The notes under the pieces: model-generated | The model's input: the letters and a program-made list of their open reading frames with translations, nothing else | Databases searched by the model: none | What the model was told of the DNA's origin: nothing | Program-made: the position numbers and the translations under genes | Source of the DNA: Lunularia cruciata | Lineage: Eukaryota; Streptophyta; Marchantiopsida; Lunulariales; Lunulariaceae | Length of the DNA stretch: 64,000 bases | NCBI GenBank assembly: GCA_948567375.1 | Contig: OX419760.1 | Span: 19,654,001 to 19,718,000, forward strand | Direction: 5' to 3' | Shown here: positions 1 to 12,880 of the stretch, in pieces | Layout of the letters: the number at the start of each line of letters is the position of its first letter | How positions within the stretch are numbered: the first letter of the stretch is position 1

Positions 1-2188
1 GCTCTAGAGCAGAGCACATCCAAATCCAATCTTTCTTGAAGTTCCCATTTGAGACCTCACAAAAGTGCATCCAGGGGTGTGGGCAAGTCCATCGGCTCTA
101 TATTAGAGAAAGCAGCATTAATTGGTACGGGTCCCTTGAAACTAAGGAATAGCCAACATAATAGGGTGTCAATGGGTAACATAAATCCAACATGGTCTGG
201 GGAAACAAGAAAACACATGGGGAATTTGGTTATGTGATTCCTATAGTGGTACATGCAGATTTTAGTCATGTACCTAGATATATAACTAAAATCCTCATGT
301 AGTGTTGCAAGAATCACTAGGCTTCTTTTACTCAGATTTTTTAATTCAAGTAGTAAGATATGGGACCCTTTGACCATGGACTTGCTTGACTCAAGCACAT
401 ATGTGATAGCTCTAGGGCAACCCAAGTCACTTGAATCAACCTCCTCCTCACTGAGATTCACATCTTATACCTTATTGTCACACTTGATTATACATGAGCT
501 AAGTGCATCATATGTCAAGGAATACTTGAAAGCATAGATGCGTCCTCTTTGTACTTATTTCTCTAGGATTTTGAGGGCTTAACCTACCACTTGGGACAAA
601 ATGGTCTAGGGCATCTCTCCTAAATGCTCAAAAATAATCTTGAGTTCTTGGATCATAGTGTTGATCTAGACATTATGTGACTCGGGATCATTAATGATTG
701 TGACATTATAGGCTCCTTGTAATTGGGTATCCTTGTAGATCCTTACAATCTCCTTATTGGATTCTTGGTTTACCTTGATGTACTCCCTTGTAGGGTATAT
801 ATGTGGCTTCAATGCCAACCTACAATTCACCAACTTGAGATAATCCACTAAGTACCTTGAGGTGAAATTGCTACATAAATTAGTTTGTGAGTGTTCTCTA
901 GTCATATGTCTCCTTGTAGTATGGCTTTGGCTATTAAGTAGTAGGTTCTCCATAGTGCTCAAGAGTTTATCCCATACATCCACATCAGAGAGAATTTTTA
1001 TAAGCCAATGGTTGCCCTTAAAGATATGTGATGGTTAATGGCTGCTCTTGTAGTGAGGAGGGCCAAGACAAAACAATAGATTTGATCTACCAAGGTGAAT
1101 ACCAATGTTACTTGCTACAAATAGCTAAAACACACAAATACCTCCTTTGTATATCAAGCATTAAATTTGGCCAAGGGAGGAAGGGATACCAAGCCAAGCA
1201 TTCCTTATTCACTTGATAAAATACTATGGCGGTTGCTTTGAATTGGTTCATGCTGATTATCCTTGGAGCGTGAATTGTCATGAACAAAGGTAAGTGGTTA
1301 CGGAAATTAGGTTATAGCTAGATCCAAGGGTGGGTGGAATCACCAGCCATAACAAAACTTGGAAGTCATGAGGATCTTGCTGGCCTCATTTCACCAAATC
1401 AAGGGAGGGAGCTATTCTTGGCTTTGGGGCCCAGATCATTGTCATCTATAGGGCACAACTTTTCAACCCTCTTATTTGTTGCATATGTGGGGCAATTCTG
1501 ACCTTGTCAATTGGATCTCAAGGTTTGGGCCTAAGATGCAGTCATAAAGAATAAGAACTCCTTGTGCAGAGTGATTATACTTTTGGGTAGGTGTTTCACT
1601 AGGTCCACAACTTCCGAGGTAAGTTGGACTCCTTGATTGGTTATTAGTGGCCACATCTTCCTCATGCTATGCTCTTTTTTTGGGTGGTACCCATGGAAAT
1701 TTAATGGTATTTCCTTCCGTTGGGATCTCTTCCTCTCCTTGTGCTTAGTTGTTGGTATCTCTTCTCATAGAGTACTTGCAATGTCTCTTAGTTTGAGACA
1801 TTGCTTCTTGGTGTTGTATGGACTTATTTGGCTCATCTCTTCTTCCAATAAGTCCAAAAGAGTGTCCTCTTGTTCCTCTTGAAGCCCTTCTTTGGTTACT
1901 AGATCAAGTACATCAATGATATGGATGACTCCCATTGTACTTCCCATATTCTATTACTTGTTGATGATGAGCCATTTGGTTTGAGAACTTACCAACCATG
2001 TAACTCCACTCCTTATGGAGGTTATGCATTTCTTAGGGGATATTCTCATCATAGCTTCTTGGTGTACATGACTATTTCCCACATTCCAGCCATAGGTTGG
2101 GTTGCTTCTTGTCTTCTTTCCAAGGGAGTACTCTAGTTTGCTCCCTACACTTGAGGGAGTACTAGGCCGAGATGAAGTGGAAGCAAGA
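1..2188. other. Decayed repeat-like DNA, no gene recognised
   Basis: No reading frame here is long or recognisable. The minus strand of roughly 1,450-2,230 keeps short protein-like stretches (for example KKTRSNPTYGWNVG), which suggests an old coding sequence read leftward, but I cannot assign a family. CG dinucleotides are scarce, as in the other decayed repeats of the left third. Confidence 0.4.
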
Positions 2189-2312
2189 TGTAACAATATG
2201 GAGTTTACAAATGACTTAGTCGAGACCAACAAACTGCAAATAGGCCAAATTAGCTAGGAACTTTAAGAATATTCTAGAAGCATCTAGGAAGCTACTTGGT
2301 ACCTTCCATGCA
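2189..2312 (+). repeat. Truncated Ty3/gypsy LTR start
   Basis: The segment opens with TGTAACAATATGGAG and later has TCTAGAAGCATCTAGGAAGC and CTACTTGGTACCTTCC. The same words open the LTRs at 15,677, 21,237 and (reverse strand) 14,433. Only about the first 120 bases of the roughly 480-base LTR are present, so it is a fragment and not a full solo LTR. Confidence 0.7.
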
Positions 2313-3719
2313 AGTATCAGTGTATGAAGACAAAGGAGGACAAGATGATGATACTTTCAAGGGAATCAACTACCTATCAAGCATTGTTTGTCCTTTGGTA
2401 GTATATTTGTAAGAGCGGATGCAAGAGCAAAGGAGGAGCATCCAAAAGTGAAGAATGAGCTTCAAATAGTGTGAGCGTTGAGTGCAAAAGTAATGCAGCT
2501 GAAGGTGATGCTGGCTCAGAGCAAACATGAAGCAAAGGTACTTTGGGCTGATGTTGTCATACAACAATTGAGCTTGACCGACCTGATCTGCAAAACACTT
2601 GTAGTTGATTTAGGTGAGGAAGCCAAATTTAAGCTAGTACTTGGATTGGATATGAGCCAATAGTAGTTATAGATCCAAAGTGGTAGATTTGTAAGTAAAG
2701 ATACTTTGTATCTAAAACTTGGTAGGAATAGTTATAACCATTAAGCAGTTCTATAACTTCCGAGTGGTTTATCTATTTGAAGCAATCACTTGGAGTGTGT
2801 TGTATTCAATAATGAGCAAAAGATTGAGTGAAGTGAAGTGCTGAAGAAGCACTCATTCTTTCACTTTATTTTAAGTATTAGTCACATGTCTTCATCTATG
2901 AGTGTATAGAGAAATTCTGATTGCAATTGAGATGTTGTTAGATGTTGGATTTTGCAACTTTGCGTTTCATTCTATGTGTTTGATCTAGAATGGAGTGCAT
3001 CCAAAGCAATACCTTGATGGATGTTTAAGAATGATAGTGTTGTTAGTATTTGTCATTTGCATTTGCAGACAAGAGACTGATGTGAAGGAACCTTACACTA
3101 GAAATTTGTACCTTTGATGGAGAGGTGGAATGCAATTCCAAGGTGAAGTAAATTCATGGTGAAGTAGCCTTCTTCATATCAATTGAATCATCGCAATTGA
3201 GATCAATTTGGAATGTAATTGAAGTATTGTGACTTTGTGTGACAATTAGTTGTAGTCAAATTATTGTTGAGCATTTGCTACTCTCTTCTAGGTGTTGTTT
3301 CTGACCAAGAGATTAAAGATGGAATCAAGTGAACTACAAAGTTACCTTTCACTTCATATTTGACCATTCTTGATTTTTATCTCCATGGGAATAAATGATT
3401 AGTCACATATTACTACAAAAGTGACACTTGTTGGGTGGTCATATGGAGTTGTGAGGTTCATTTGTCAAAAAGAGAACAAGCTAAGTGAAGGATATTTGGG
3501 GATAAAAGATCACAATTGGAGAAAAGTGCTAATAGGCTATGGCTTGGACACAAAAACCATGGGATTTGAGAAGTTTTTGAGTGGGTTAGGATCAATTGAA
3601 GCATGGGGTGTCAAATTCATACCTAGATGAACAAATTGGAGGGTTCTGAGAGTTCTATCATAGCTTTGCATGATCTATCAATGGGGTTAGAGAAAATCTG
3701 AAGGTGCTTACTATGTTGA
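2313..3719. other. Unassigned AT-rich repeat-like DNA
   Basis: I see no gene. The sequence around 2,700-3,000 has the look of LTR or promoter DNA of another element, but I found no second copy in the window and no clear ends. Confidence 0.3.
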
Positions 3720-3842
3720 GCTTAAGATATTTTATGTTTGAGTCAAAATCAAATCTGATCTAATCAATTGAAGTTGGAGTATTAGAATCAGATTGTTGGA
3801 AAAGATAATGATCAAGTTTGGGGTTTTGGTTCTTTCTCAAGC

Positions 3843-4197
3843 TTTGGTTAGAATCCAGCCATAAAAATGTCTAGTCTTGTTGGTGGTCAAAGTTTTCATC
3901 TTTGTGCAAAAATTTCATATGAACTACTTGAATAGAAAATTCAAGGTCTTAGATCAAGTACACATGGATCTGTAGAGTTCAAAACTTAGCCCAACTTAGG
4001 AATTGATCTATATCTAAAAATTTGGTTAGAATCCAGCCATAAAAATGTCTAGTCTTGTTGGTGGTCAAAGTTTTCATCTTTGTGCAAACATTTCATATGA
4101 ACTACTTGAATAGAAAATTCAAGGTCTAGATCAAGTACACATGAATTTGTAGAGTTCAAAACTTAGCCCAACTTAGGAATTGATCTATATCTAAAGA
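3843..4197. repeat. Two-copy tandem duplication, period 178 bp
   Basis: The word TTTGGTTAGAATCCAGCC starts at 3,843 and again at 4,021, and the following 170 or so bases are nearly identical. The second R1 copy at 28.6 kb has a single unit here, so the duplication is younger than the spread of R1. Confidence 0.85.
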
Positions 4198-4355
4198 TTG
4201 GGATTGGATTAAGCCTTCAAATTTTATAGAGGTTTAGATAGAGGCACAATCAATTATTAAGGAAAATTTGGTTGATTCAAGTTTTATTGACAGTGAGAGT
4301 TGATGTAACAAACTCTACTGAAAATATTATTGTAAACTTAGTGGAGCATTTCTAC

Positions 4356-4937
4356 TATAATATTTTAAGGATAGGAGACCTTATAAGAGAACATAGGAGA
4401 AGAAACACAAAGCTTCCCACTCAATCATCCGATGCCCCACAAGAGCACCTTATCTTTATTACATAGCAAAGAGAATTCCCTCAAAGGAAGCTCCACCCTT
4501 GGATCACATACATGGATTGGTGACATGTCATTGAGCTCTATTCTTAGATTAGTTGCATGCATAAGTTACATATCGGTTTTGGTCCTATAAGGTTGGTCAA
4601 ACCATCTTTGACTTTAGGGAATCTTCCTATAGGAATCTCATAATCACATGGGTGAGGTGCCATTGGAAAGCTCTTGATGAGACAAATAGAGCAAGGGAAG
4701 GTCAACTTTTTTCTTCTAGGTTGGAATCTACACATTTTTTGGCCTAATTCATCCATTTATGCCTCCAAAATTGGCTCTAAAGTTTCCAAGCTATTTTTGG
4801 CTCTTGCTCTATTAGTAGAAGTACTCTTTTGGTGACACCTCTATCTAATCTACTTAGCCCATCATACATAACATACTTCCAAATGTTACCAAGCCAATTT
4901 TCACCTCTAGATAATATGTCTAGCTATTGGTATTACA
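4356..4937 (-). mobile_element. Solo LTR of the chromovirus family
   Basis: Read on the minus strand this is a 582-bp LTR beginning TGTAATACCAATAGCTAGAC and ending TATTATA, matching the LTRs at 48,554 and 54,411. It is flanked on both sides by TCTAC (4,351-4,355 and 4,938-4,942), a perfect 5-bp target duplication. It sits inside repeat R1; the R1 copy at 28.6-29.9 kb is continuous across the same point. It lacks the internal duplication of the LTRs at 48.5 and 54.4 kb. It is clearly diverged from them, so it is an old insertion reduced to one LTR by recombination. Confidence 0.93.
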
Positions 4938-5820
4938 TCTACCTCCATCACAATTGAATTCCCATTCTTCCAATTCTATGGCTAAGATTGAAGATTTTAG
5001 GTTGTTGGAGTAGTTATGAGAATTAAGAATACCTTTGAGCAAGAAATCTACTGAAATTTGCCAAAATTTAGGAGCAAACCCACAATTAGGGATTTCAAAA
5101 TTAGAGTTGAAACCACAAAACTCTGGCCAAGTTTGAGATCTTATCAAGGAGAGTGTAGTAGTCAGATTGAAGTTTACATTATATCTTCAAAAAGATTGTC
5201 TTACAAGCTTTTCATTCAATCTTACAACATTTGAATCAAAGCTATAGGGAAAATGTTATACCATCTAAGTCTCACAAAGATTTCTACATCAAAAGGCATA
5301 AAAATTTCCCTACTTGGAGTGCAGATTGGATAAAAAAATTGGAGTACAGATGTATGAAACTTGGAGTATAGATTTAATTCAGCTTTTGGATAGAACAAAG
5401 GCTCTAAAAACTGATTTCCACCAAAAGTATGGAGAATTGTTGGTAAATTTTTTGTGTTTGGATCCTCTCCATTCTTGCATGCTTGATTGTATGCCATGTT
5501 GGTTTGCTTTACAATTCAAGCATTACGCTTAGGTTTTTTCCTTGTAGGTGTGCTATGTATTTCTCCTTGGTATAGTTGGAAGTAATGATAAGTAGACTAG
5601 GATTGTGTGTTGTGATGATAGGTTAGGTTACTTGTTATTCCTCTACCCAATAAAAGGAACACTAAAAACAAGATTAGAAGGTTCCAATGATTGGGCAAGA
5701 AACCAAGCTCAAAAAATTAGTGTTAGGTTTTCCCACAACCTTTGATTTATAAGCTTCACAACTAGGCACCCATTGTGTTTCCAATGAGAGAAAGGCAAAG
5801 TATGACAAAGTGGTCCTTGT

Positions 5821-8600
5821 TGACTTGTACAACTTCATTGTTTACATAACAATAGAGTGTCTCACTAGATTATGAGCACCCAATATCAATTTACTAATAG
5901 TATAAACACTAAGAACAAATCATTCAGTCAAGGATATGGGTTGGAAATGACTAAAAGTGAAGCCAAAGTGTCACAAGTGGTCTATTCTTGCCTATTTAAC
6001 CTCGTGGGCAAGAACTATTGCCAAAAGAGGTAGATATACTCACTATGGCACCCTACAAAAAAGAAAATAACAACCACTTGCACAAAATATCTAATCTAAA
6101 TAAGCCCTTGATAGTGGTGGTTCACTTCACACCTAAGACCTCTTCTCCTTGAAGAGCTCTTTACCCCAAAGTTTAGTCCCACATTGAAGGATATTCCACC
6201 CCAAAGGTTGGTTTTTAGCCAAAGGTTCTTTCATTCTAACACCAGTGCTAACTACATACATCCCTTCTTAGAAAGCTTTATCTTAGCAAAATCCAAAATC
6301 ACTTAACATATTTCTTCCTAACATATTCCTTTTGGCTAAAATACATTTTCCCTTAAATCTATTGTGAGGAAATACCTTTGCTCTTACATATCTTGATCAA
6401 CAAATCAATCCTTTCTTGGTATTTTGCAATTCATCCAATGAAGTCTTTGTGAAATTCTCAAATTTCTTTGAGGTGTGTCCATGGAGTTAGTTTTACAACT
6501 GTTGTAAGCACTCATTTGTATACACCTCTGCCATTAGAGCATGTACTTGGGACTTCAAGTTTTAAGACTTCAAACTCCAAGAAGGATTTTGCTACCTCCT
6601 CCACAATTCCCACCAAGTGATCCTACACCATTGTTATTGTCACTAACATTGTGGTCTTCTCTAGATTAAGCTATGTTTGAGTATCCTACATCTTAGCCCA
6701 AATCTCCTCCCACGTGGCTAATCAAGCTTTTGTGTGCTCTCCTTCCTTATCCTTAATACTCTTGGTGAGCTTCTTCACTTGTACATATGCCACTTGTAGC
6801 TCTTCTTGATGTTGTACTTCCACTACAATGAGGACCACCTTTCCTTTCTTCACTTCTTGTATCAATGCATAAATTTCTCTAGCTTGAGCCTTTATTTGCT
6901 CCTCAATTTAGGTTCAATGGCATACTTCTTCTTCTTTGTGACTTCTCTCCTCTTGCACCTTCTTCTTTGAGCTTAGTTACCTCTTGTGGTAAGTCATTGT
7001 TGCACTTTCCCATCTCTAAGTTCTAGGTACAAACTTTCACCAATTTGTGTTGTGCCTTCATTGATTCCTATACAATCCATTATGGTAATTGATGGAGGTG
7101 GCTTAAAAGGCTAACAAAATCAATAACCTTCCCATGGTACTCCCTGTACATGGGAAGAAATTGGTCTATTAATTCCAATGTTAGGCCTATTGTGTGTACA
7201 ATTAATTTAGAGAGTAGCACCATGAGGATTGGTGAAGTGTCTCTCAAGCTAGCTTCCTTCATCATTCTAATTGGGGCCAAAGGTCATTCTCCTTCTTGAT
7301 CTTGACAAAGAATGCGGAGTCTTCTTGCTTGTTTTCTTGTTTTCTTGTTGCAAGGATTTTAGTATTGGATAGATTTTAGGACCCTTGTCCTAAATACCAC
7401 CTTCCAGCTGAAGTTCTTCCTTGACTTGGCAGGAGCTCACATCTTCTTCTACTTCTTCTAGCTTGAGTACTCCTTCTTGCAGTTCTACTTCTCTTGCAAG
7501 TAGAAACAAAGGGGAATCTTGTTATCCATAGGCTCTTGGCTACATTCTTTTTGGGGCTTGAAGGCCCAACTTCTCCATCAAATCTTCCTAAGGCATGCAT
7601 TCATTCTTCTACCAGAAGATTTTTCCTTGTCCTTGGAGAGTTTGGGCTAAGGTCAACTGTACTTCTCCACCCTAGTCCTTGGCTACCTCCTTGTCTGATG
7701 AAATCATGATTCAGGTGAATGATTGCTCATTGGTGATGGGTTTGTGTTTTGGTTGTGGTCTAGCTCTGCCTTCATCTTCCATTTCTCCTCCTTGTCCTTT
7801 TTATGGCCATCATCTTTGGCTTGGAAGGCATTGCAAGTTGCTTCCTTTTCCCTAACCAAAGCATCTACTATTAATTCTTGCTACCTTTTCTTCTCAAAGA
7901 CTAGCATGTTTGTGGGCTTCCTTCACTACAACATACTTCCTTATGTGGGCAAATTCTGCATCCACCTCTATGTACTTTCTTACCATCATTGCTTGCTCAT
8001 ACGGCTCCTCGAATATATCTTGCAGAGAAGAAGTGATTATGATGCTTCTTCTTCTTCTTCTTGGTTGGGGTTAAAAAGTCCACCCTTAGGTAGAAATGAA
8101 AAAAAGAGAAGGACACAAGAGTCACCCTGGTTTCTTTATTCATGATTCTCACAAGCTCCTCCACCCATGTAAGTGGTTTTTATGATCAAAAGATCATCAA
8201 ATGTAGTTCTTGATCTATTGTAACATTCAAGTTCTTGTTGCATACTCACTAACTTTCAAGCCAAGGAGCTTCTAGGCTGAATAGTTTTCTGGCCAAAGAT
8301 CATCCTAGACTAAATGTCTCCTTCTAGGGAAAAGGTATCCTAGGGCAAAAGGTTTCTTTCACTAAAAGACTTTTTTGTAGAAGGGTCGATTCTTGGGCTC
8401 TTCATTCAAACCTTTTGTTGTTGGTCTTCCCATAGCACATTCCTTCCACATCATCTTTCTCCTTAATGGTGCAGTTTCCCTTGATATGGAAGGCAAACAA
8501 GAAAATGTGTCCCTTCTTCTCTAGTGACTAGCTATTTCATCATCATCTTGAGTAAACTAAGTAATTTGAAAGAAAAAGGTGTACTTTGGAAAGAGGTGAG
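5821..8600 (-). other. Decayed leftward coding-like DNA rich in charged residues
   Basis: No intact gene. On the minus strand near 6,750-6,960 short open stretches read as charged coiled-coil-like protein (EEQIKAQAREIYALIQEVKK). A similar style of sequence occurs on the plus strand at 10.5-11.66 kb. Both may be decayed capsid-region coding of an unassigned LTR family; that is inference. Nothing else of note was seen up to 8,600. Confidence 0.3.
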
Positions 8601-10500
8601 TCTTCACATACCCACTCTAAAAATGTAAGAGCCCCCAAAAACATCAAGGTTTCTCCTTCTTCTCTCAATTCTTTTATTTTTGGACACATCATCCATTGAC
8701 TTGAGTGGCAAATAGATTTCTCTCCAAATCAGCAAGCTGCATAGACCCATATTTGTAGAATTTTTCCACTTGATAAGGTCTTACCAACCAAAGTTGCAAT
8801 TTCACAAGGAAGAATTTGTGTTAATTGTCATACAACACAACCAATTCCTTGTTCAAGATCTGCATAGGCCAGATCTTTCACTTCAAATCTCTTTTCTTCT
8901 TTCTTGAGCATCCTTCGTGCAATTATGAGAGTTATCTCTCTTCTCCTCCAAAGTTATCATTGGAAAGCTAGGATAGGAGAAGCACTTGGAATGATGTAGG
9001 ATATCCCAAGTACTTGTAGGATGTTCAACACTCAAAGTGATGGAGGATGATCCCAAATACTAACAAGAAGAATGAGTTTAGAGGCCAAATGAGTTGCATG
9101 GCCAAGTATCAAGAAGCAAGCAAAGCTTTGTAACAAAAGAGATGAGAAGCACTAGGAGAGGTGTAGAGTGACCTCAAGTTTTAGAGTGCTTGGGAATCAT
9201 TTGGAGTGCTTGTAGGAGATGCAACACTTGGAGTGCTGACATATGAGACATACAAGCCCAAGTGCCAAATGCCACCTTGGCACTTGGACTTGAGTGGCAC
9301 TGCAATTTGAACCTGCAACCAATGGCACTTGCCGCCAAGGACCATTACCTATAGGATAACCATTGGCACTCAATGGGCAAGCATGGCATGGAGGAAAGTG
9401 ATTAAGGAATTTTTTTGGCATATGGGACTTTACATCAATGATGACATGTGGAGGCCTTCACTTGTGTAATAGCAAGTGCTTACTTGCTCTGTGAACTACC
9501 AAAGTGCTAAGGAATGACCAGGAATTTGGTGTAAAAATTGAAGTGCTTGGATAGTAGTGGCACTTTTCACAAATCCATCTACCCGCTTAGCTGATCAAGT
9601 AGTATCTTGCATATTTTGGTGGAAAAGTGAGCTACTCATCCTAGGTTGTCATTTTGAGAGTGGCACTTGGTGTGATTTTGGGTATGGGGAGTGAGTAAAG
9701 CACTTGGCATAGTGTATTTGTAAGTTTTAGTAGTTTTTTTTATGTCCAAGAGCCATGGTACTCACTCCAAAAACTTACAAGAAGGCACTTGAAGCAATCC
9801 TTAGATCGCCTATTGACAAAAAATGGTCATTACACTATAGAATGGATGTGATTAGAAGTAAGCACTTGGGAATTCCTACTTTGAAATTAGGAGTTGTCCA
9901 ATTTCCATATGATCTATGAAATGAGGGGAAAATGAGAGAAAACTTCAAGGAGGATGAGAGCTAACCCATTGAACTAGATGAAGGACCATTGGTAAATGAT
10001 ACTCAGCTCTGATGCTAGGGTTGCAAGAGCCATGACCATAGATAGTAAATTCATAAAAAATGAACTTACCTTGAAGTCAAGAGCCACTTCAATAGCAAGC
10101 ATTCTAAGAAAAATGGGTGGAGTATGGCTAGTTATAAGGACCCTGCATGAAGAGCCATTGTAGAAGCAATTATGAAGCTCTTTAAACAAAAAAAACAACC
10201 TACTTGACCGATGGATAGGCAATGCTATTTGATTACATTTATTCAAAAGAGCATGTAGATTAGGCAGAGATGTTTGATTAGGAGTACAAGCTCCTACACC
10301 AAGATTTTGAGGAAAAAGAGGTGCCACCTACATGGTTCCTTTTATCATGCATTACTACATGAAGACCAATGTACTAATGAAGGAAGAGAGAAAGAGATTT
10401 CCTACACATTTTTGTCTTGTAGGTTATCTTGAATTACAACCTGATTGGCTAGCAATACTTGGCATTACTCAGATTGCCAAGTATTGACTAACCAATGTTA
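8601..10500. other. Non-coding stretch dense in CACTTGG / AAGTGC words
   Basis: I see no gene. Between about 8,950 and 9,700 the words CACTTGG, AAGTGC, AGTGCTTG and their complements recur far more often than chance would give, on both strands and without a fixed period. Confidence 0.4.
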
Positions 10501-11660
10501 AGTTGCAAAGATAAGCCAATTTGTGCCTATAGATGAAGAACTAGCCTTGCCTAAAGCTCCAAAGAGGAAGAACACAACACCAAAGAAGAAGCCACTTCCT
10601 CAAGCAAAGAAGTCAAAAGGCAAGTACCCAAATTGTTGAAGTGTCTTCTTCAAAAGATGAGGCCAAAGACACAAAAGTAGATGAACATGAAGACAAAGAG
10701 ATACCAACAAGTTCCAAGTTAAATCATGTGCAAGAAGGATCAAGCTTCATCATTCATTTGGTTGGCACTACACTACAATTGATAGAGGTATTGGTACCCT
10801 AGTACCAATCCAAGTGCCCTTGTGTGGTGGACTACACCACATTGATCAAAATTATGCATAGAAGGTCTACACTTGGAAGGCCAAAGAAGACTTGATGAAG
10901 GACAAAGCAGCAAAGTCTAAAGACTTGTAAAAAGCAATGGCTTCAAAGGTAAGTGCCTTGTTGCAAGAGAACCAAGAGCTCAAAAGGAGAAGTGCCACAA
11001 TAGAGATTGAATAAGATCATTAGGTAGTAGAAATACAAAGGTCTGAAGGGGATTGGAAGGCACTCCACTTCATGTTCAATCAGTTTAAGAAGGAAGCCAA
11101 AGACCAACTTTGAAACAAGTGCCAGGAAGTGGAGAGCACTTGGAGTGCTCTAAAGGAGAAACATGACTAAGAGGTAACTTTGGAGTTCCAGATGCATGAG
11201 TACTAGAAAAAGGTATTAGTTATGAAATTGTAATATCTCACCAAGGAGGCGGTAGAAGAGAGAGTAAAGCACACCTAAAGTCTCCAAGTGCTAGAAGACC
11301 AAAAGGCCCACTAAAGGCACTACAACAAATAGAAGAGACCCAAGCCCTAGTCATGGAGATGTTGAAAGAAGAAGGAGCAATGTTCACCTTGAGAACCAAA
11401 TGCCATGAACTAAAGATGCATGTCTAGTGCTTATGGAATCAAGCCTATGAAGAAGAATGAATGATGAACAACCTATCCTTGCACTTGAAGGAGCAATCAA
11501 ACAAGCAATTCAATGAAGTGTGCCAGACCTTCTTGCTAGAGATAGGTAGGTATCAGGCAAAGATAGACCAACTAATTAGGTACCTAAGAAGTGAAAAAAG
11601 TCCTTCACCTCCAATAGTTCCAATCCAAGGCACTCCGCCAAGAGGAGTCCTTTGGTAAAG
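10501..11660 (+). other. Decayed rightward coiled-coil coding-like DNA
   Basis: Read rightward, the stretch gives Lys/Glu-rich segments (for example LLQENQELKRRSATIEIE near 10,955-11,010) ending in a more open segment at 11,461-11,658 with a proline-rich tail. Several stops interrupt it. It lies just upstream of repeat R2 and may be coding sequence of the same element. I do not recognise the family. Confidence 0.35.
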
Positions 11661-11738
11661 GCAAGCATTCTTTGGCAAGGATTAGATACTTAGAGTTGTA
11701 TAGTAGTCAAGCACTCCAAGTAGGCCAATCATGTTTTA

Positions 11739-11779
11739 TATAAATAAATAAATAAATAAATAAATATATATATATATAT
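11739..11779. repeat. TAAA and TA microsatellite
   Basis: A run of six TAAA units passes directly into a run of TA dinucleotides. Confidence 0.95.
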
Positions 11780-11799
11780 TAAGAGGAGCTCCCTTGGTG

Positions 11800-12880
11800 T
11801 TATGTGGCACTCAAAATTCTATAGAGTTGAGGACAAGTGCACTCAAAATTGTATCATACTTGGACTTGTACATAATTCCAAAGGACTGACCTTTGAATAT
11901 GACCATAGGGTTGTACTATAAGTAGGTTATGATATCTCCTTGACATGTGTAGGAGCCTAATCATTTTGTAGATATTTAGGATAAGATAGCATTAGGATAG
12001 TGTAAACCAATGATGGATTGTTTAGATTAGAAATTTTCAGGATTCACTTGGGATTTTGCCCCCTCTAGCCGAGAGCCAAATCATTATATAAGGCTGAGTG
12101 CCATTGGCACTTGTGTTTTGTAGGGTGGGCAGGAATAGGATAGGGCAAAAAGCTCAAATTTTTATTTTTTTTCCCGGCTGTCATTATATGCCGAATTGTC
12201 CCTACATCCGCAGACAAAAAAAAGGTAAATGTTCTTGTTTGTAATACATACTTTAATTACAAGTAAAGAGTGATCCTATTTCTTTGCAAGTTCTATCTCT
12301 TCATTTTGAACATTGTTTAGTGTCTAGGTCTAGGCAAGAGTAGAGGTGAGGAATTTCATAGTACATCTATGCTTAGTGCCAAGTAGGTACTCACTCCTGA
12401 TCAAGGTGTGCACTAAATGATTCAAAGAGTGAACTTGTGTAATGAGTGGATAGGGAAGCACAAGCAATACCATAGAATCAAAAAGCTTAGGCAAGGAGTA
12501 GCATGAAGTTCAATCCTGCAAGTTGTGCCTTCTAGGAAGGGTAAAACACATTTGCAAGCATTTTATCTTTGGAATGGAGTGGCACTTGGAGTTGAAAAAC
12601 CATCACCTTCATGACTAATCCCGACTAGATCTTAGAGTGAGTGATTTTCTGATTTCCTTTTTCTTGTAGTGCACTACAAAGGGTGACACTACCTTCTTTT
12701 GGGACTGGTTTTTGCCCAAGTGGTTAAACAAGAAATAATGAATGAGCTAAGATTTGGTGAAAAATGTGTTTTCTGCTTCATTCTCAGGCATTTCTGACCA
12801 GTATCCTTGTAGAAACAAATTGTTCTTACTGACTATTCTATAAGTATGTTGACATTAAGATGTCATTTATTGACATGCAT
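11800..12880 (+). repeat. Dispersed repeat R2, copy 1
   Basis: Aligns by eye with 30,950-31,945 in the same orientation. Shared landmarks are AGGAGCCTAATCATTTTG/AAGAGCCTAATTATTATG, TTTTCAGGATTCA, GGGATTTTG, GATTACAAGTAAAGAGT, GTGAGGAATTTCA and GGTTTATGCCCAA (or a close variant). Copy 1 has about 90 extra bases near 12,130-12,230. The AT-rich lead-in, TATA-like ATTATATAAGGC and length near 1 kb would suit an LTR, but no partner LTR or primer site was identified. Confidence 0.6.

Larger units (their letters stand above)
3720..5820. repeat. Dispersed repeat R1, copy 1
   Basis: About 1.3 kb of this stretch (excluding the solo LTR and a tandem duplication inside it) aligns by eye with 28,590-29,895 in the same orientation. 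Shared landmarks in order are GTTGGTGGT, CTTAGGAATTGAT, GTGAGAGTTGATG, GATTGAAGATTTTAGGTTG, GCCAAGTTTGAGATCTT and GAGAGAAAGGCAAA. There is no recognisable protein, so the element class is unknown; an LTR or the non-coding part of a larger element would both fit. Confidence 0.65.

Noticed and set aside
7494-8145. Plus-strand frames of 71 and 140 codons
   Set aside because: Low-complexity Ser/Phe-rich translations from pyrimidine-rich DNA, with no domain. The opposite strand looks more protein-like.
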